28,547 nucleotides of DNA from an uncultured Eubacteriales bacterium (GTDB taxonomy: Bacteria > Bacillota > Clostridia > Christensenellales > CAG-138), in contig URSN01000012.1 in the NCBI GenBank assembly GCA_900550525.1, positions 1-28,547 on the forward strand, given 5' to 3'. Shown piece after piece: positions 8,359-16,303 of this stretch (the stretch's first letter is position 1; the number at the start of each line of letters is the position of its first letter). Under the pieces are notes generated by a model, which saw only the letters and a program-made list of their open reading frames with translations, did no database searches and was not told where the DNA came from. Made by a program: the position numbers and the translations under genes.

Positions 8359-9642
8359 ATGGAACTGTTTTACCGCGCGGCCACGGACGAGGGCCTCAGC
8401 CGCGAGCAGATCCGCGCCGCGCTCGTGCGCTCGCTCGAGGGGCGCAGCCCGAAAAAGGCGCTGCTGATCCCGCCGGATTACACGCGCTACCATTCCAACG
8501 CCGGCTACATCACCAACGTCTACTACCACCTGCTCACGGACGCGGGCTGCGCGGTGGACGTGCTGCCGGCGCTGGGCACGCACGTGCCCGTGACGCAGGC
8601 GGAGGCGGCCGACATGTTCGGCGACATCCCGTTCGACAGGTTCATCACGCACAACTGGCGCACGGATGTGGTGCGCCTGGGCGAGGTGCCGGCCGATTAC
8701 CTCAGGGAGATCACCGACGGCCTGTGGACCGACCCGGTCAGCGTGGAGATCAACCGCCGCGTCATGGACCCGTCCTACGAGCTGATCCTCTCCGTCGGCC
8801 AGGTCGTGCCGCACGAGGTCATCGGCATGGCCAACCACGCCAAGAACCTGTTCGTCGGCGTGGGCGGCAGCGACATGATCAACAAGAGCCACATGGTCGG
8901 CGCGGTCTACGGCATGGAGCGCATGATGGGGCGCGACCACACGCCCGTGCGCAAGATCCTCGACTATGCGCTCGAAAAGTACCTGGCCGGCCGGCCGATC
9001 GTCTTTGCGCTGACGGTGACGACCGCGCCCGGCGGCAACATCCACACGCACGGCCTGTTCATCGGCGACACGCGCCGCGTGCTGGAGGAGGCCGTGGCGC
9101 TCGCGCAGCAGAAGAACATCGACTTTGTGGAGACGGGCATCAAAAAGTGCGTCGTCTACCTCGACCCGAAGGAGTTCCACACCACGTGGCTGGGCAACAA
9201 GGCCGTGTACCGCACGCGCATGGCCATCGCCGACGGCGGCGAGCTGATCGTGCTCGCGCCCGGGGTGGATCATTTCGGCGAGGACCCGGCCATCGACCGG
9301 CTCATCCGCAAGTACGGCTACTGCGGCCGGCTGAAGGTGCTCGAGCAGTTCCGCGCGCCGGAGAACCAGGTCCTGCGGGACAACATGGGCGCCGCGGCGC
9401 CCCTGATCCACGGCTCGACCGACGGGCGCTTCTCCATCACCTACGCCGTGCGGCCGCACATCACGCGCGAGGAGATCGAGGGCGTGCACTTCAAGTGGGC
9501 GGATTACGACGAGATGGCCGCCCGCTACGACCCGCGCAGGCTCAGCTACGGCTACAACATCCTGCCCGGCGGCGAGGAGGTCTACTTCATCCCCAACCCC
9601 GCGCTCGGCCTGTGGATCGACCGCTCCCGCTTCCAGGACTGA
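8359..9642 (+). CDS. LarA-superfamily nickel-pincer racemase/epimerase, candidate D-mannonate/D-gluconate 2-epimerase
   Basis: A 427-residue member of the lactate-racemase (LarA) superfamily. Visible signatures are D-x-T-R at 40-43, GTH at 73-75 (H75), and the block holding H152, K162 and H178. The H152-K162-H178 spacings of 10 and 16 equal those of LarA His174, Lys184 (which tethers the nickel-pincer nucleotide) and His200 (nickel ligand), as I recall that protein; H75 would match His108. The hydride-transfer machinery therefore looks intact. The start is set by GAAAGGAGC upstream of ATG 8359. LarA relatives are known to racemise or epimerise various 2-hydroxy acids, including gluconate/mannonate. 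With UxuB (makes mannonate) and Gnd (uses 6-phosphogluconate) beside it, mannonate-gluconate epimerisation is the best inferred role. No larB, larC or larE cofactor gene is in the window. Confidence 0.88.
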   Translation: MELFYRAATDEGLSREQIRAALVRSLEGRSPKKALLIPPDYTRYHSNAGYITNVYYHLLTDAGCAVDVLPALGTHVPVTQAEAADMFGDIPFDRFITHNWRTDVVRLGEVPADYLREITDGLWTDPVSVEINRRVMDPSYELILSVGQVVPHEVIGMANHAKNLFVGVGGSDMINKSHMVGAVYGMERMMGRDHTPVRKILDYALEKYLAGRPIVFALTVTTAPGGNIHTHGLFIGDTRRVLEEAVALAQQKNIDFVETGIKKCVVYLDPKEFHTTWLGNKAVYRTRMAIADGGELIVLAPGVDHFGEDPAIDRLIRKYGYCGRLKVLEQFRAPENQVLRDNMGAAAPLIHGSTDGRFSITYAVRPHITREEIEGVHFKWADYDEMAARYDPRRLSYGYNILPGGEEVYFIPNPALGLWIDRSRFQD

Positions 9643-9763
9643 AGCGGCGGCGCGCCCGCGCGGCGAACCGGTATTCGCGCGGCGAACCCCGCACGTGTGC
9701 GCCCGGCGCGGCGGCCCCATACAAAGCGCCGGGGGATTGCAGGCAAGCAATACCTTCTTCTGC

Positions 9764-9801
9764 GGGAACGGCATGGCCTTTGCCATGCCGTTCCCCGTTT
9801 T
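9764..9801 (+). terminator. Intrinsic terminator of the rightward uronate operon
   Basis: A perfect 14-bp stem (9764-9777 with 9782-9795) closes a CTTT tetraloop and is followed by CG and TTTT. It lies 121 nt after the LarA-like stop codon and is the clearest transcription end for that operon. Confidence 0.85.
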
Positions 9802-9840
9802 ATCGGGCTTTCGCTTTGCACGGAGCCGGCGGCCCCGGAA

Positions 9841-9870
9841 AATAAGCGCCCCCGTCCCAAAGGACGGGGG
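9841..9870 (-). terminator. Intrinsic terminator of the DUF1015-lysC operon
   Basis: A perfect 9-bp stem (9849-9857 with 9862-9870, 4-nt loop) is followed on the minus strand by the T-rich stretch GCGCTTATTTTCC. It lies about 90 nt past the lysC stop codon, and the neighbouring 9764 hairpin may add bidirectional termination. Confidence 0.7.
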
Positions 9871-9958
9871 TCATGGGAAAGCAATGTTGCCCATGCACGA
9901 ACGGCATGGCGTTTGCCGCGCCGCGGCCCGGGCGGCGCGGGGAAGCGCCCGCGCGCCC

Positions 9959-11275
9959 TTAGGCGAAGGCGTTGTAGATGGCGCGCACGGCGGCCTCGAA
10001 ATCGCCGCTCTCCACGCCGACGATGATGTTCATCTCGGACGAGCCCTGGTCGATCATGCGCACGTTGACGCCCGCCTCGTAGAGCGCGTTGAACAGCTTT
10101 GCGGCGGTGCCGATGTTGCGCACCATGCCCTTGCCCACGGTGGCGATGAGCGCCATGTTCGACTGCAATTCGACGGTCTTGGGGTTGCAGTCGCGCCGGA
10201 TCTCGCGCAGCACGGCCTCCAGGTGCTCGCGCAGCTTCGTGTCGGCCACGACCAGCGACATCGTGTCGATGCCGGAGGGCACGTGCTCAAACGAGATGTT
10301 GTAGCGGTCGAGCACGCGCAGCAGGCGGTAGCCAAAGCCTACCTCGTTGTGCATGTTGTCCTTGAACACGGTGATGACCGTGAAGCCCGTGCGCCCGGCC
10401 ACGCCGGTGAGCACGCCCTCGCGGCGGTAGTATTGCAGGTAGCTGTCCGGCACGACCATGGTGCCCGGCTCGTCGGGCGCGTTGGTGTTGCGCACGTTGA
10501 TGGGGATGTGCGCCTTGCGCACGGGGAAGATGGAATCCTCGTGCAGCACGGTCGCGCCCATGTAGGAGAGCTCGCGCAGTTCCGAATACGTGACCGTGCG
10601 GATGACCTTCGGGTCCTTGACGATGCGCGGGTCCGCCATGAGGAAGCCCGACACGTCCGTCCAGTTCTCGTACACGTCGGCGTGCACGGCGCGCGCGACG
10701 ATGGCGCCGGTGATGTCCGACCCGCCGCGCGAGAACGTTTTGATGCTGCCGTCGCGCCTGCGGCCGTAGAAGCCGGGGATGACCAGCCGGCTGCGCCCCT
10801 CCAGCCGCGGCGTCCATTTCTGCGTGGTCTCGCCGTCGTAGGTGCCGTCGGAATGGAAGCAGATCAGCTCCGCCGCGTCCACGAACGTAAAGCCCAGATA
10901 GTCGGCCAGCAGCAGGGCGTTGAGGTATTCGCCGCGGCTGGCGATGTAGTCCTCGCTCGCGCCGTTTTCCAGGTTCTTGCGCACGGCGTTGAGCTCCGCC
11001 TCGATGTGCGTGGACAGGCCCAGCGCCCGCTCGATCTCCACATAGCGCTCGGCGATGGTGTCGAACGTATCGTAAAAGGACACGCCCTCGGCGTGCTGCG
11101 CATGGCACAGGTACAGCAGGTCCGTGACCTTGTCGTCGCCCGGGAAACGCTTGCCCGGCGCGCTCGGCACGGCGAACTGGCGCGCCCCGTCCGCCTCGAT
11201 GATCGCGCGGACCTTGGCAAACTGCGCGGCGTCGGCCATGGAGCTGCCGCCGAATTTGGTCGTTTTGATGGCCAT
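9959..11275 (-). CDS. lysC: Aspartate kinase with C-terminal ACT domains
   Basis: A 438-residue aspartokinase that phosphorylates aspartate for lysine, threonine, methionine and diaminopimelate synthesis. The amino-acid kinase motif KFGGSS is at residues 7-12. SRGGSD (about 187-192) and TDVSGF/ADPRIV (about 210-222) are typical aspartokinase substrate/ATP segments. Two ACT regulatory domains fill residues about 300-438, implying feedback inhibition by an end product, which cannot be identified from sequence. A weak ribosome binding site (AGGGGAG, about 12 nt) precedes the ATG at 11275. The gene starts 39 nt after the DUF1015 gene on the same strand and probably shares its promoter at 12704. 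Confidence 0.95.
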   Translation of the reverse strand: MAIKTTKFGGSSMADAAQFAKVRAIIEADGARQFAVPSAPGKRFPGDDKVTDLLYLCHAQHAEGVSFYDTFDTIAERYVEIERALGLSTHIEAELNAVRKNLENGASEDYIASRGEYLNALLLADYLGFTFVDAAELICFHSDGTYDGETTQKWTPRLEGRSRLVIPGFYGRRRDGSIKTFSRGGSDITGAIVARAVHADVYENWTDVSGFLMADPRIVKDPKVIRTVTYSELRELSYMGATVLHEDSIFPVRKAHIPINVRNTNAPDEPGTMVVPDSYLQYYRREGVLTGVAGRTGFTVITVFKDNMHNEVGFGYRLLRVLDRYNISFEHVPSGIDTMSLVVADTKLREHLEAVLREIRRDCNPKTVELQSNMALIATVGKGMVRNIGTAAKLFNALYEAGVNVRMIDQGSSEMNIIVGVESGDFEAAVRAIYNAFA

Positions 11276-11314
11276 TGTGTTCCGTATCTCCCCTTCACCC
11301 CGGATGCGCCGCGC

Positions 11315-12643
11315 TCATCTTGCGATCTGGCGGCACTCCATGTAATAACGCTTTTCGTTCGCCTCGCCCATGGAGAAGGTCTTGCGCGGCAGCGCCCCGT
11401 CGTACACGACGGTGGGGAACAGCTGCGATTTCTCCATGGCCGGCAGCAGGAAGCCCGTGGCGTTCTCGCGCGCGGCGAGCTCGCGCACCACGTCCTCGCC
11501 GTGGATGTAGTCCACGCTCGCCTGCGGCGCCGCGGCAAGCACCGCGTCGATGGCGTTTTGCAGCGTGCCGACGGCCAGCTGCTGCGCCGGCTCGTGCACG
11601 AGGAGCGCGCCCTGCCCCTCCCGGCAGCAGAACGGCAGCGCGTGCCCCTGCCGCAGCAGGACGCCGATGGACCCGTCGTTTTCAAACCAGCGCGTCTCCA
11701 CGCCGCCGTTTTGCGCCTCGAGCGCCGCGCCGATGCGCCGGATGGCCTCGCGCCCGTCCAGGCCGAACACGACGCGGTGGATGGGCTCGAACTCGATGCC
11801 CTCGTCGTGGACGTTCTCCACCTCCACGAGCGCGTAGCGCGCCGGATGCGTGCGCCTGAGCCCCGGCTTGAGCGTGGCCTTGATGCGCTCCCAGTTGGCC
11901 TTGGCCGTGGCGAAGCTGTGGTTGCCGTCGCCCATGGCGAACAGCAGCGGCGCATGGTCGCCGTACTTGGCGCGGAACGCCTCCGCGTCGGTCAGCGCGG
12001 CGAGCGCGCCGAGCACACCGCGGATCATGCCCTCGTCGGAGACGAGGCGGCCCTCGATGTGCCCGCCGCCGAGCATGAGGTCGGTGTCGTAGAGCAGCTC
12101 CATCTCGTCCGCGCGCGCGGCGAGCGGCTCGATGACCGTGCGGCCCGGGTCGTCGATGAGCACGATGATGTGCGGCAGCTCGAGCTTGGCGCCCTCGCGG
12201 ATGCGCAGGCGCGGCGGGATGCGCGATTCGATCGTCCCCTCCGTGGCGCGGATGAGCGTCGTCGCGCCCTTGTGATAATCATACTGTTCAAGGTCGAGCG
12301 CCATGACCAGCCCGAGGCGCGTGCGCCCGGCCGCGGTGCGGCGCACCAGCGCAAAGCCCTGGTCGTATTTTTTGAGCACGCCGTGGCGCAGGTAGCCAGC
12401 CATGTTCGTGCGGATGGCGTCGATGCGCTGCGCCTCGTCGCGCGCGCCCAGGTATGCCTCCGGCAGGATGAGGTCGAGCGTGGTGGGCGCGCCCGCGGTC
12501 AGCTCGCGCACCTTCTCCCAGTATTCGGGCTGCGAGGTGAACTGGTCGCACGCCACGACGGCCCATTTTTCAAAATTCGTCCCCCGCGGCGGGAGCATGA
12601 TGTTTGGTACGAGTACGCCGACGTTGTTCCGATACCGATCCAT
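11315..12643 (-). CDS. DUF1015 family protein
   Basis: A 442-residue protein that I recognise as DUF1015, a widespread bacterial family of unknown biochemical role. Visible family blocks include the N-terminal region PNIMLPPRGTNFEKWAVVAC, a charged centre, and MGDGNHSFATAKANWE (about residues 230-245), the most characteristic segment. No signal peptide or membrane segment is seen, so it is cytosolic. The ATG at 12643 follows GGGAGG. The frame is open far upstream, but that stretch crosses the promoter and the opposite-strand trkA gene and is a shadow. It forms a two-gene transcript with lysC. Its function is not known, and the neighbour hints only loosely at amino acid metabolism. Confidence 0.87.
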   Translation of the reverse strand: MDRYRNNVGVLVPNIMLPPRGTNFEKWAVVACDQFTSQPEYWEKVRELTAGAPTTLDLILPEAYLGARDEAQRIDAIRTNMAGYLRHGVLKKYDQGFALVRRTAAGRTRLGLVMALDLEQYDYHKGATTLIRATEGTIESRIPPRLRIREGAKLELPHIIVLIDDPGRTVIEPLAARADEMELLYDTDLMLGGGHIEGRLVSDEGMIRGVLGALAALTDAEAFRAKYGDHAPLLFAMGDGNHSFATAKANWERIKATLKPGLRRTHPARYALVEVENVHDEGIEFEPIHRVVFGLDGREAIRRIGAALEAQNGGVETRWFENDGSIGVLLRQGHALPFCCREGQGALLVHEPAQQLAVGTLQNAIDAVLAAAPQASVDYIHGEDVVRELAARENATGFLLPAMEKSQLFPTVVYDGALPRKTFSMGEANEKRYYMECRQIAR

Positions 12644-12703
12644 GTGTCCGATCCTCCCGAAAGAAAGATGCCCGGGGCTGCGCCGCCCCCTGTGGTTCCT
12701 TCT

Positions 12704-12732
12704 ATTATAGCCGCGCGGCGGCCCGCCTGCAA
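12704..12732 (-). promoter_or_regulatory. Promoter of the DUF1015-lysC operon
   Basis: On the minus strand TTGCAG (12732-12727) and a perfect TATAAT (12709-12704) with a 17-bp spacer, 60 nt before the DUF1015 start. The -35 is extended by an upstream TTC, as in the divergent trkA promoter. Confidence 0.8.
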
Positions 12733-12814
12733 GAAAAAAACGCGGCCGCGCCCCATTTTGCGCCGCCGCGGGCGGCCCCGGGAAGAAACCGCAGCCCGGC
12801 GCGCGGGGGGATTC

Positions 12815-12843
12815 TTGCAATCGGTGCAGGCCGTGGGTATAAT
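12815..12843 (+). promoter_or_regulatory. Promoter of trkA-trkH
   Basis: TTGCAA (12815-12820) and a perfect TATAAT (12838-12843) with a 17-bp spacer, about 91 nt before the trkA ATG. Confidence 0.8.
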
Positions 12844-12934
12844 GGAGAAAAAGCGGGAAACGGCCGGGGAAAGCGACCGTGCGCCGCCTGCGCGCAGCGG
12901 ATCGCGCCGGGCGGATGGGACGGAAGGAGGACGC

Positions 12935-14299
12935 ATGCGGATTTTTATCGTCGGCTGCGGCAAGATCGGGCAGACGCTTGCGCGGCAGCTGGTGGACGAG
13001 GCGCACGACGTGACCGTGGTGGATACCGACGGCCAGGTGCTCGAAAAGATCGGGAACATGCTCGACGTCATCTGCTATGAGGGCAACGGCGCGTCCTACC
13101 TGGCGCTGCGCGACGCGGGCGCGGGGGTGGCGGAGCTGGACATCGCCGTGACAGAGAGCGACGAGGTCTTCATGCTCTGCTGCCGCACGGCGCTCTAGCT
13201 CGGCGCGAAGAACACCGTCGCGCGCGTGCGCAACCCGGAGTATTTCGACCAGCTCTACTTCCTCAAGGAGGATCTGGGCCTGTCCATGGTCATCAACCCG
13301 GAGCTCACCGCCGCGCAGGAGATCGCGCGCATCCTGCGCATCCCGTCGGCGGCGCGGGTGGAGCTGTTCGCCAAGGGGCGCGCGGAGCTGGTCAGCTTCC
13401 GCCTGCCGGCGGACAGCCCGGTCATCGGCGCGCCGCTGTCGCAGCTGCCGCAAAAGCTCGGCGCGCGCGTGCTGTTCTGCGCGGTGGACCGCGGCGGCGA
13501 CGTCTCCATCCCCGACGGCGCGTTCGAGCTGCGCGCGGGCGACCGGGTGTACCTCACCGGCGCGGCGGCGGAGATCGCGGAGGCGTTTCGGCGCATGGGC
13601 ATGGTCTCCTCGCGCGTGCGCGACGTGATCATCGCCGGCGGCGGGCGCATCACCTATTACCTTGCCAACAGCCTCGTGCGCGCGGGCATGCGCGTAAAGA
13701 TCATCGAGCGCGACGCGGAGCGGGCCGCGGAGCTGGGCGCGCTGCTGCCCAAGTGCACCGTGCTGCGCGGCAGCATGGCCGACCATGAGCTGCTGCTGGA
13801 GGAGGGGCTCGCCGGCGCGGACGCGTTCGTGGCGCTCACGGGGCTGGACGAGGGCAACATCCTCGCGGCCATGTACGCCGCCTCGAGCGGCGCGCGCAAG
13901 GTCATCGCCAAGGTGAACAACGAGAACCTCACCCGCCTCATCCGCGACAGCAGCCTGGAGAGCGCCATCTCCCCGCGCGACCTGACGGCCAACCGCATCG
14001 TGGCCTATGTGCGCTCGGTCAATGCGTCGCTGGAGAGCAGCAACATCGAGTCGCTGTTCCAGATCGTGGGCGGCAAGGTGGAGGTGCTGGAGTTTCGGGC
14101 CGGGCGCGAGGGCGCCTATCTGCGCGTGCCGCTCAAGGACCTGGCGCTGCGCCCCGGCGTGCTGATCGCCTGCCTCGTGCGCAGCGGCAGGGCGCACATC
14201 CCCGGCGGCATGGACAGCATCGAGCCGGGGGACGGCGTGCTGGTGGGCACCAAGGACCATCACCTGACGGAGCTTTCCGATATCCTTGCAGAGCAGTAG
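12935..14299 (+). pseudogene. trkA: TrkA potassium-uptake regulator, interrupted by an in-frame amber codon
   Basis: Full length would be 454 codons, the usual TrkA size, encoding the peripheral NAD(H)-binding subunit that gates the TrkH channel. Two RCK units are visible. The first begins RIFIVGCGKIGQ (GxGxxG dinucleotide fold), and the second starts near residue 230 with DVIIAGGGRITYYLA. The frame is uninterrupted except for TAG at 13196-13198, codon 88, where relatives usually have a charged residue just before LGAKNT-ARVRNPEY. Homology resumes at once after it, in frame. GGAAGGAGG precedes the ATG. A downstream GTG at 13226 could restart translation but has no ribosome binding site and would lack most of the first nucleotide fold. 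Possible causes are a real mutation, a sequence error or readthrough. trkH follows 24 nt after the terminal TAG. Confidence 0.85.
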
Positions 14300-14323
14300 C
14301 GCCGGTCGGGAGGAACAGAGACC

Positions 14324-15772
14324 GTGAACAGACGGATGATCCTATACCTGCTCGGCAGGATACTGACGGTGGAGGCGGCGCTGATGGCCCCCTCCGCGGC
14401 GCTGGCCGCCATCTACGGCGAGGGCGACCTCTCCGCCTTCCTCATCTCGATGGCGCTGCTGCTGGCCGTGGGGCTGCCGCTTTCGGTGAACAAGCCGGAA
14501 AACAGCGCCATCTACGCGCGCGAGGGGCTCGTGACCGTGGCGCTTGCCTGGGTGCTCATGAGTGCGTTCGGCGCGCTGCCGATGGTGATCAGCGGCGCGA
14601 TCCCGTCGTATGTGGACGCGCTGTTTGAGATCGTCTCCGGCTTTACGACCACCGGCGCGTCGATCCTCTCCGAGGTGGAGTCGCTGCCGCGCGGGGTGCT
14701 GTTCTGGCGCAGCTTTTCGCACTGGGTCGGCGGCATGGGCGTGCTGGTGTTCGTCATGGCCGTGCTGCCCATGTCGGACGACCGCTCGATGGTGCTCATG
14801 CGCGCGGAGGTGCCGGGGCCGACGGCCAGCAAGCTCGTGCCGCGCATGCGCCAGACGGCCAAGATCCTCTACGGCACCTATTCGGTCATGACGCTCGTGC
14901 TGATCGTGCTGCTGCTGCTGGGCGGCATGCCCGCCTTCGACGCGGTGTGCAACGCCATGGGCGCGGCCGGCACGGGCGGCTTCAGCGTGCGCAACATCGG
15001 CATCGCGTATTACGACAGCGCGTATGCGGACGTGGTGCTCTCGGTGTTCAAGCTGCTGTTCTCCATCAACTTCAACCTGTACTACCTCATCCTCATCCGC
15101 CGCGTGCGCGAGGCGCTGCGCAGCGAGGAGCTGCGCTGGTTCGTGGCGATCGTGGCCGGCGCGACGGTCATCATCACGCTGTGCGTGCTGCCGCAGTACG
15201 GCACGCTCGGCCTGTCACTGCGGCATGCGTTTTTCCAGGTGTCCTCCATCATCTCCACCACCGGCTATGCCACGACGGACTTTGCGCTCTGGCCGGTGCT
15301 GGCGCAGGAGGTGCTGCTGGTGCTCATGTTCATCGGCGCGTGCGCCGGCTCCACCGGCGGCGGCTACAAGGTGTCGCGCCTGGCGATTGCGTGCAAGTCG
15401 TTCGGCGCGGAGCTGCGCCATGTGCTGCATCCGCGCGCGGTGACGACCATCCGCTTCGACGGCCGGGCCGTGGAACAGGAGACGGTCACCGGCACGCGCA
15501 ACTACCTCATCGGCAGCATGCTCATCCTGACGGTGGTGACGCTGCTCATCGCGCTGGACGGGTTCGACTTTACGACGAACTTCTCCGCCACGCTCTCGTG
15601 CTTTAGCAACATCGGGCCCGGGCTTGCCCAGGTGGGGCCGATGAGCAACTTCGGCGCCTATTCGCCGTTTTCCAAGCTCCTGCTCACGGCCACCATGCTG
15701 GCCGGGCGGCTGGAGGTATTCCCCATCGTGCTGCTGCTCTCGCCGCGCACCTGGCGGCGCAGCGCCGCCTGA
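14324..15772 (+). CDS. trkH: TrkH-type potassium uptake channel subunit
   Basis: A 482-residue polytopic membrane protein that forms the K+ translocation pathway with TrkA. The four pore-loop repeats of the Trk/Ktr/HKT superfamily are visible as SGFTTTGAS (about 105), GAAGTGGFS (about 213), STTGYATTD (about 311) and SNIGPGL (about 427), each with the selectivity-filter glycine. Hydrophobic helices flank each one. GTG 14324 is the start, preceded by GGGAGGA at a 9-nt distance. It lies in the same reading frame as trkA, separated by the trkA terminal TAG. It is cotranscribed with the interrupted trkA, so if trkA is inactive TrkH would lack its normal gating partner. Confidence 0.95.
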   Translation: MNRRMILYLLGRILTVEAALMAPSAALAAIYGEGDLSAFLISMALLLAVGLPLSVNKPENSAIYAREGLVTVALAWVLMSAFGALPMVISGAIPSYVDALFEIVSGFTTTGASILSEVESLPRGVLFWRSFSHWVGGMGVLVFVMAVLPMSDDRSMVLMRAEVPGPTASKLVPRMRQTAKILYGTYSVMTLVLIVLLLLGGMPAFDAVCNAMGAAGTGGFSVRNIGIAYYDSAYADVVLSVFKLLFSINFNLYYLILIRRVREALRSEELRWFVAIVAGATVIITLCVLPQYGTLGLSLRHAFFQVSSIISTTGYATTDFALWPVLAQEVLLVLMFIGACAGSTGGGYKVSRLAIACKSFGAELRHVLHPRAVTTIRFDGRAVEQETVTGTRNYLIGSMLILTVVTLLIALDGFDFTTNFSATLSCFSNIGPGLAQVGPMSNFGAYSPFSKLLLTATMLAGRLEVFPIVLLLSPRTWRRSAA

Positions 15773-15808
15773 CGGCGCGCGGCACGGACCCGTAAGGAGG
15801 CGTTTATC

Positions 15809-16303
15809 ATGAACAAGACCATCGTCAGCACCAGCGCCGCGCCGGCGGCCATCGGCCCCTACTCGCAGGGCGTGCGCGTCGGGGACCTGTTTTTCTTCTC
15901 CGGCATGATCCCCATCGACCCGGCCACGGGCGCGCTCGTGGGCGAGGACGCGCCCGCGCAGGCCGAGCAGGTGTGCCGCAACATCCGCGCGCGGCTCGCC
16001 GCCGCGTCGCTCACGCCGGCGCACATCGTCAAGACGACGGTGTTCCTGACCGATCTTTCCGCCTTTGCCGCGGTGAACGAGGTGTACGCGCGGCTGTTTG
16101 ATAGCGTGCCGCCCGCGCGCTCGTGCGTGGAGGTCGCCGCGCTGCCAAAGGGGGCGCTGGTGGAGATCGAGTGCGTCGCCGCGCTGTGCCGGCCGCCTGA
16201 GAGGGCCCGGCCCCGCCGGGCGCGCCGCATTATGGCGGCCGCACACAAAAATGTCGCGGAAAAGACGAACTGCCGTAATGCCCGTTTAACATTTTCCGGG
16301 TAA
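15809..16303 (+). CDS. ridA: RidA/YjgF family enamine/imine deaminase with a C-terminal run-on
   Basis: The first 126 residues form a complete RidA protein, which hydrolyses reactive 2-aminoacrylate and related enamines and acts as a homotrimer in the cytosol. Family landmarks are APAAIGPYSQ (11-20), the catalytic-type Arg in PPARSCVEV (R104) and ALVEIECVAAL at the normal C-terminus. A further 38 residues, rich in Arg, Ala and Pro, have no family counterpart that I know. Their coding DNA contains a terminator-like stem (16205-16221). The original stop therefore seems to have been lost, and translation runs to TAA 16301. AAGGAGG precedes the ATG. The gene follows trkH by 36 nt, in the same direction. 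Confidence 0.92.
   Translation: MNKTIVSTSAAPAAIGPYSQGVRVGDLFFFSGMIPIDPATGALVGEDAPAQAEQVCRNIRARLAAASLTPAHIVKTTVFLTDLSAFAAVNEVYARLFDSVPPARSCVEVAALPKGALVEIECVAALCRPPERARPRRARRIMAAAHKNVAEKTNCRNARLTFSG

Larger units (their letters stand above)
9643..9958. other. Hairpin-rich convergent spacer between the LarA-like gene and lysC
   Basis: This 316-nt gap between convergent genes has no convincing ORF. It contains a 13-nt direct repeat (9657-9669 and 9676-9688), an 8-bp stem (9702-9709 with 9726-9733), the perfect terminator at 9764, the minus-strand terminator at 9849, a 6-bp stem (9872-9877 with 9890-9895) and a diverged second copy of the 9764 hairpin left arm at 9899. Confidence 0.7.

Noticed and set aside
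8359..9642. Calling the LarA-like gene a true lactate racemase
   Set aside because: There is no lactate gene or larBCE context. The neighbourhood is sugar-acid catabolism, and the H75-H152 spacing is longer than in LarA.
13226..14299. Treating the downstream part of trkA as an independent gene starting at GTG 13226
   Set aside because: It has no ribosome binding site, starts inside a conserved segment (ARVRNPEY) and would lack most of the first RCK nucleotide fold.
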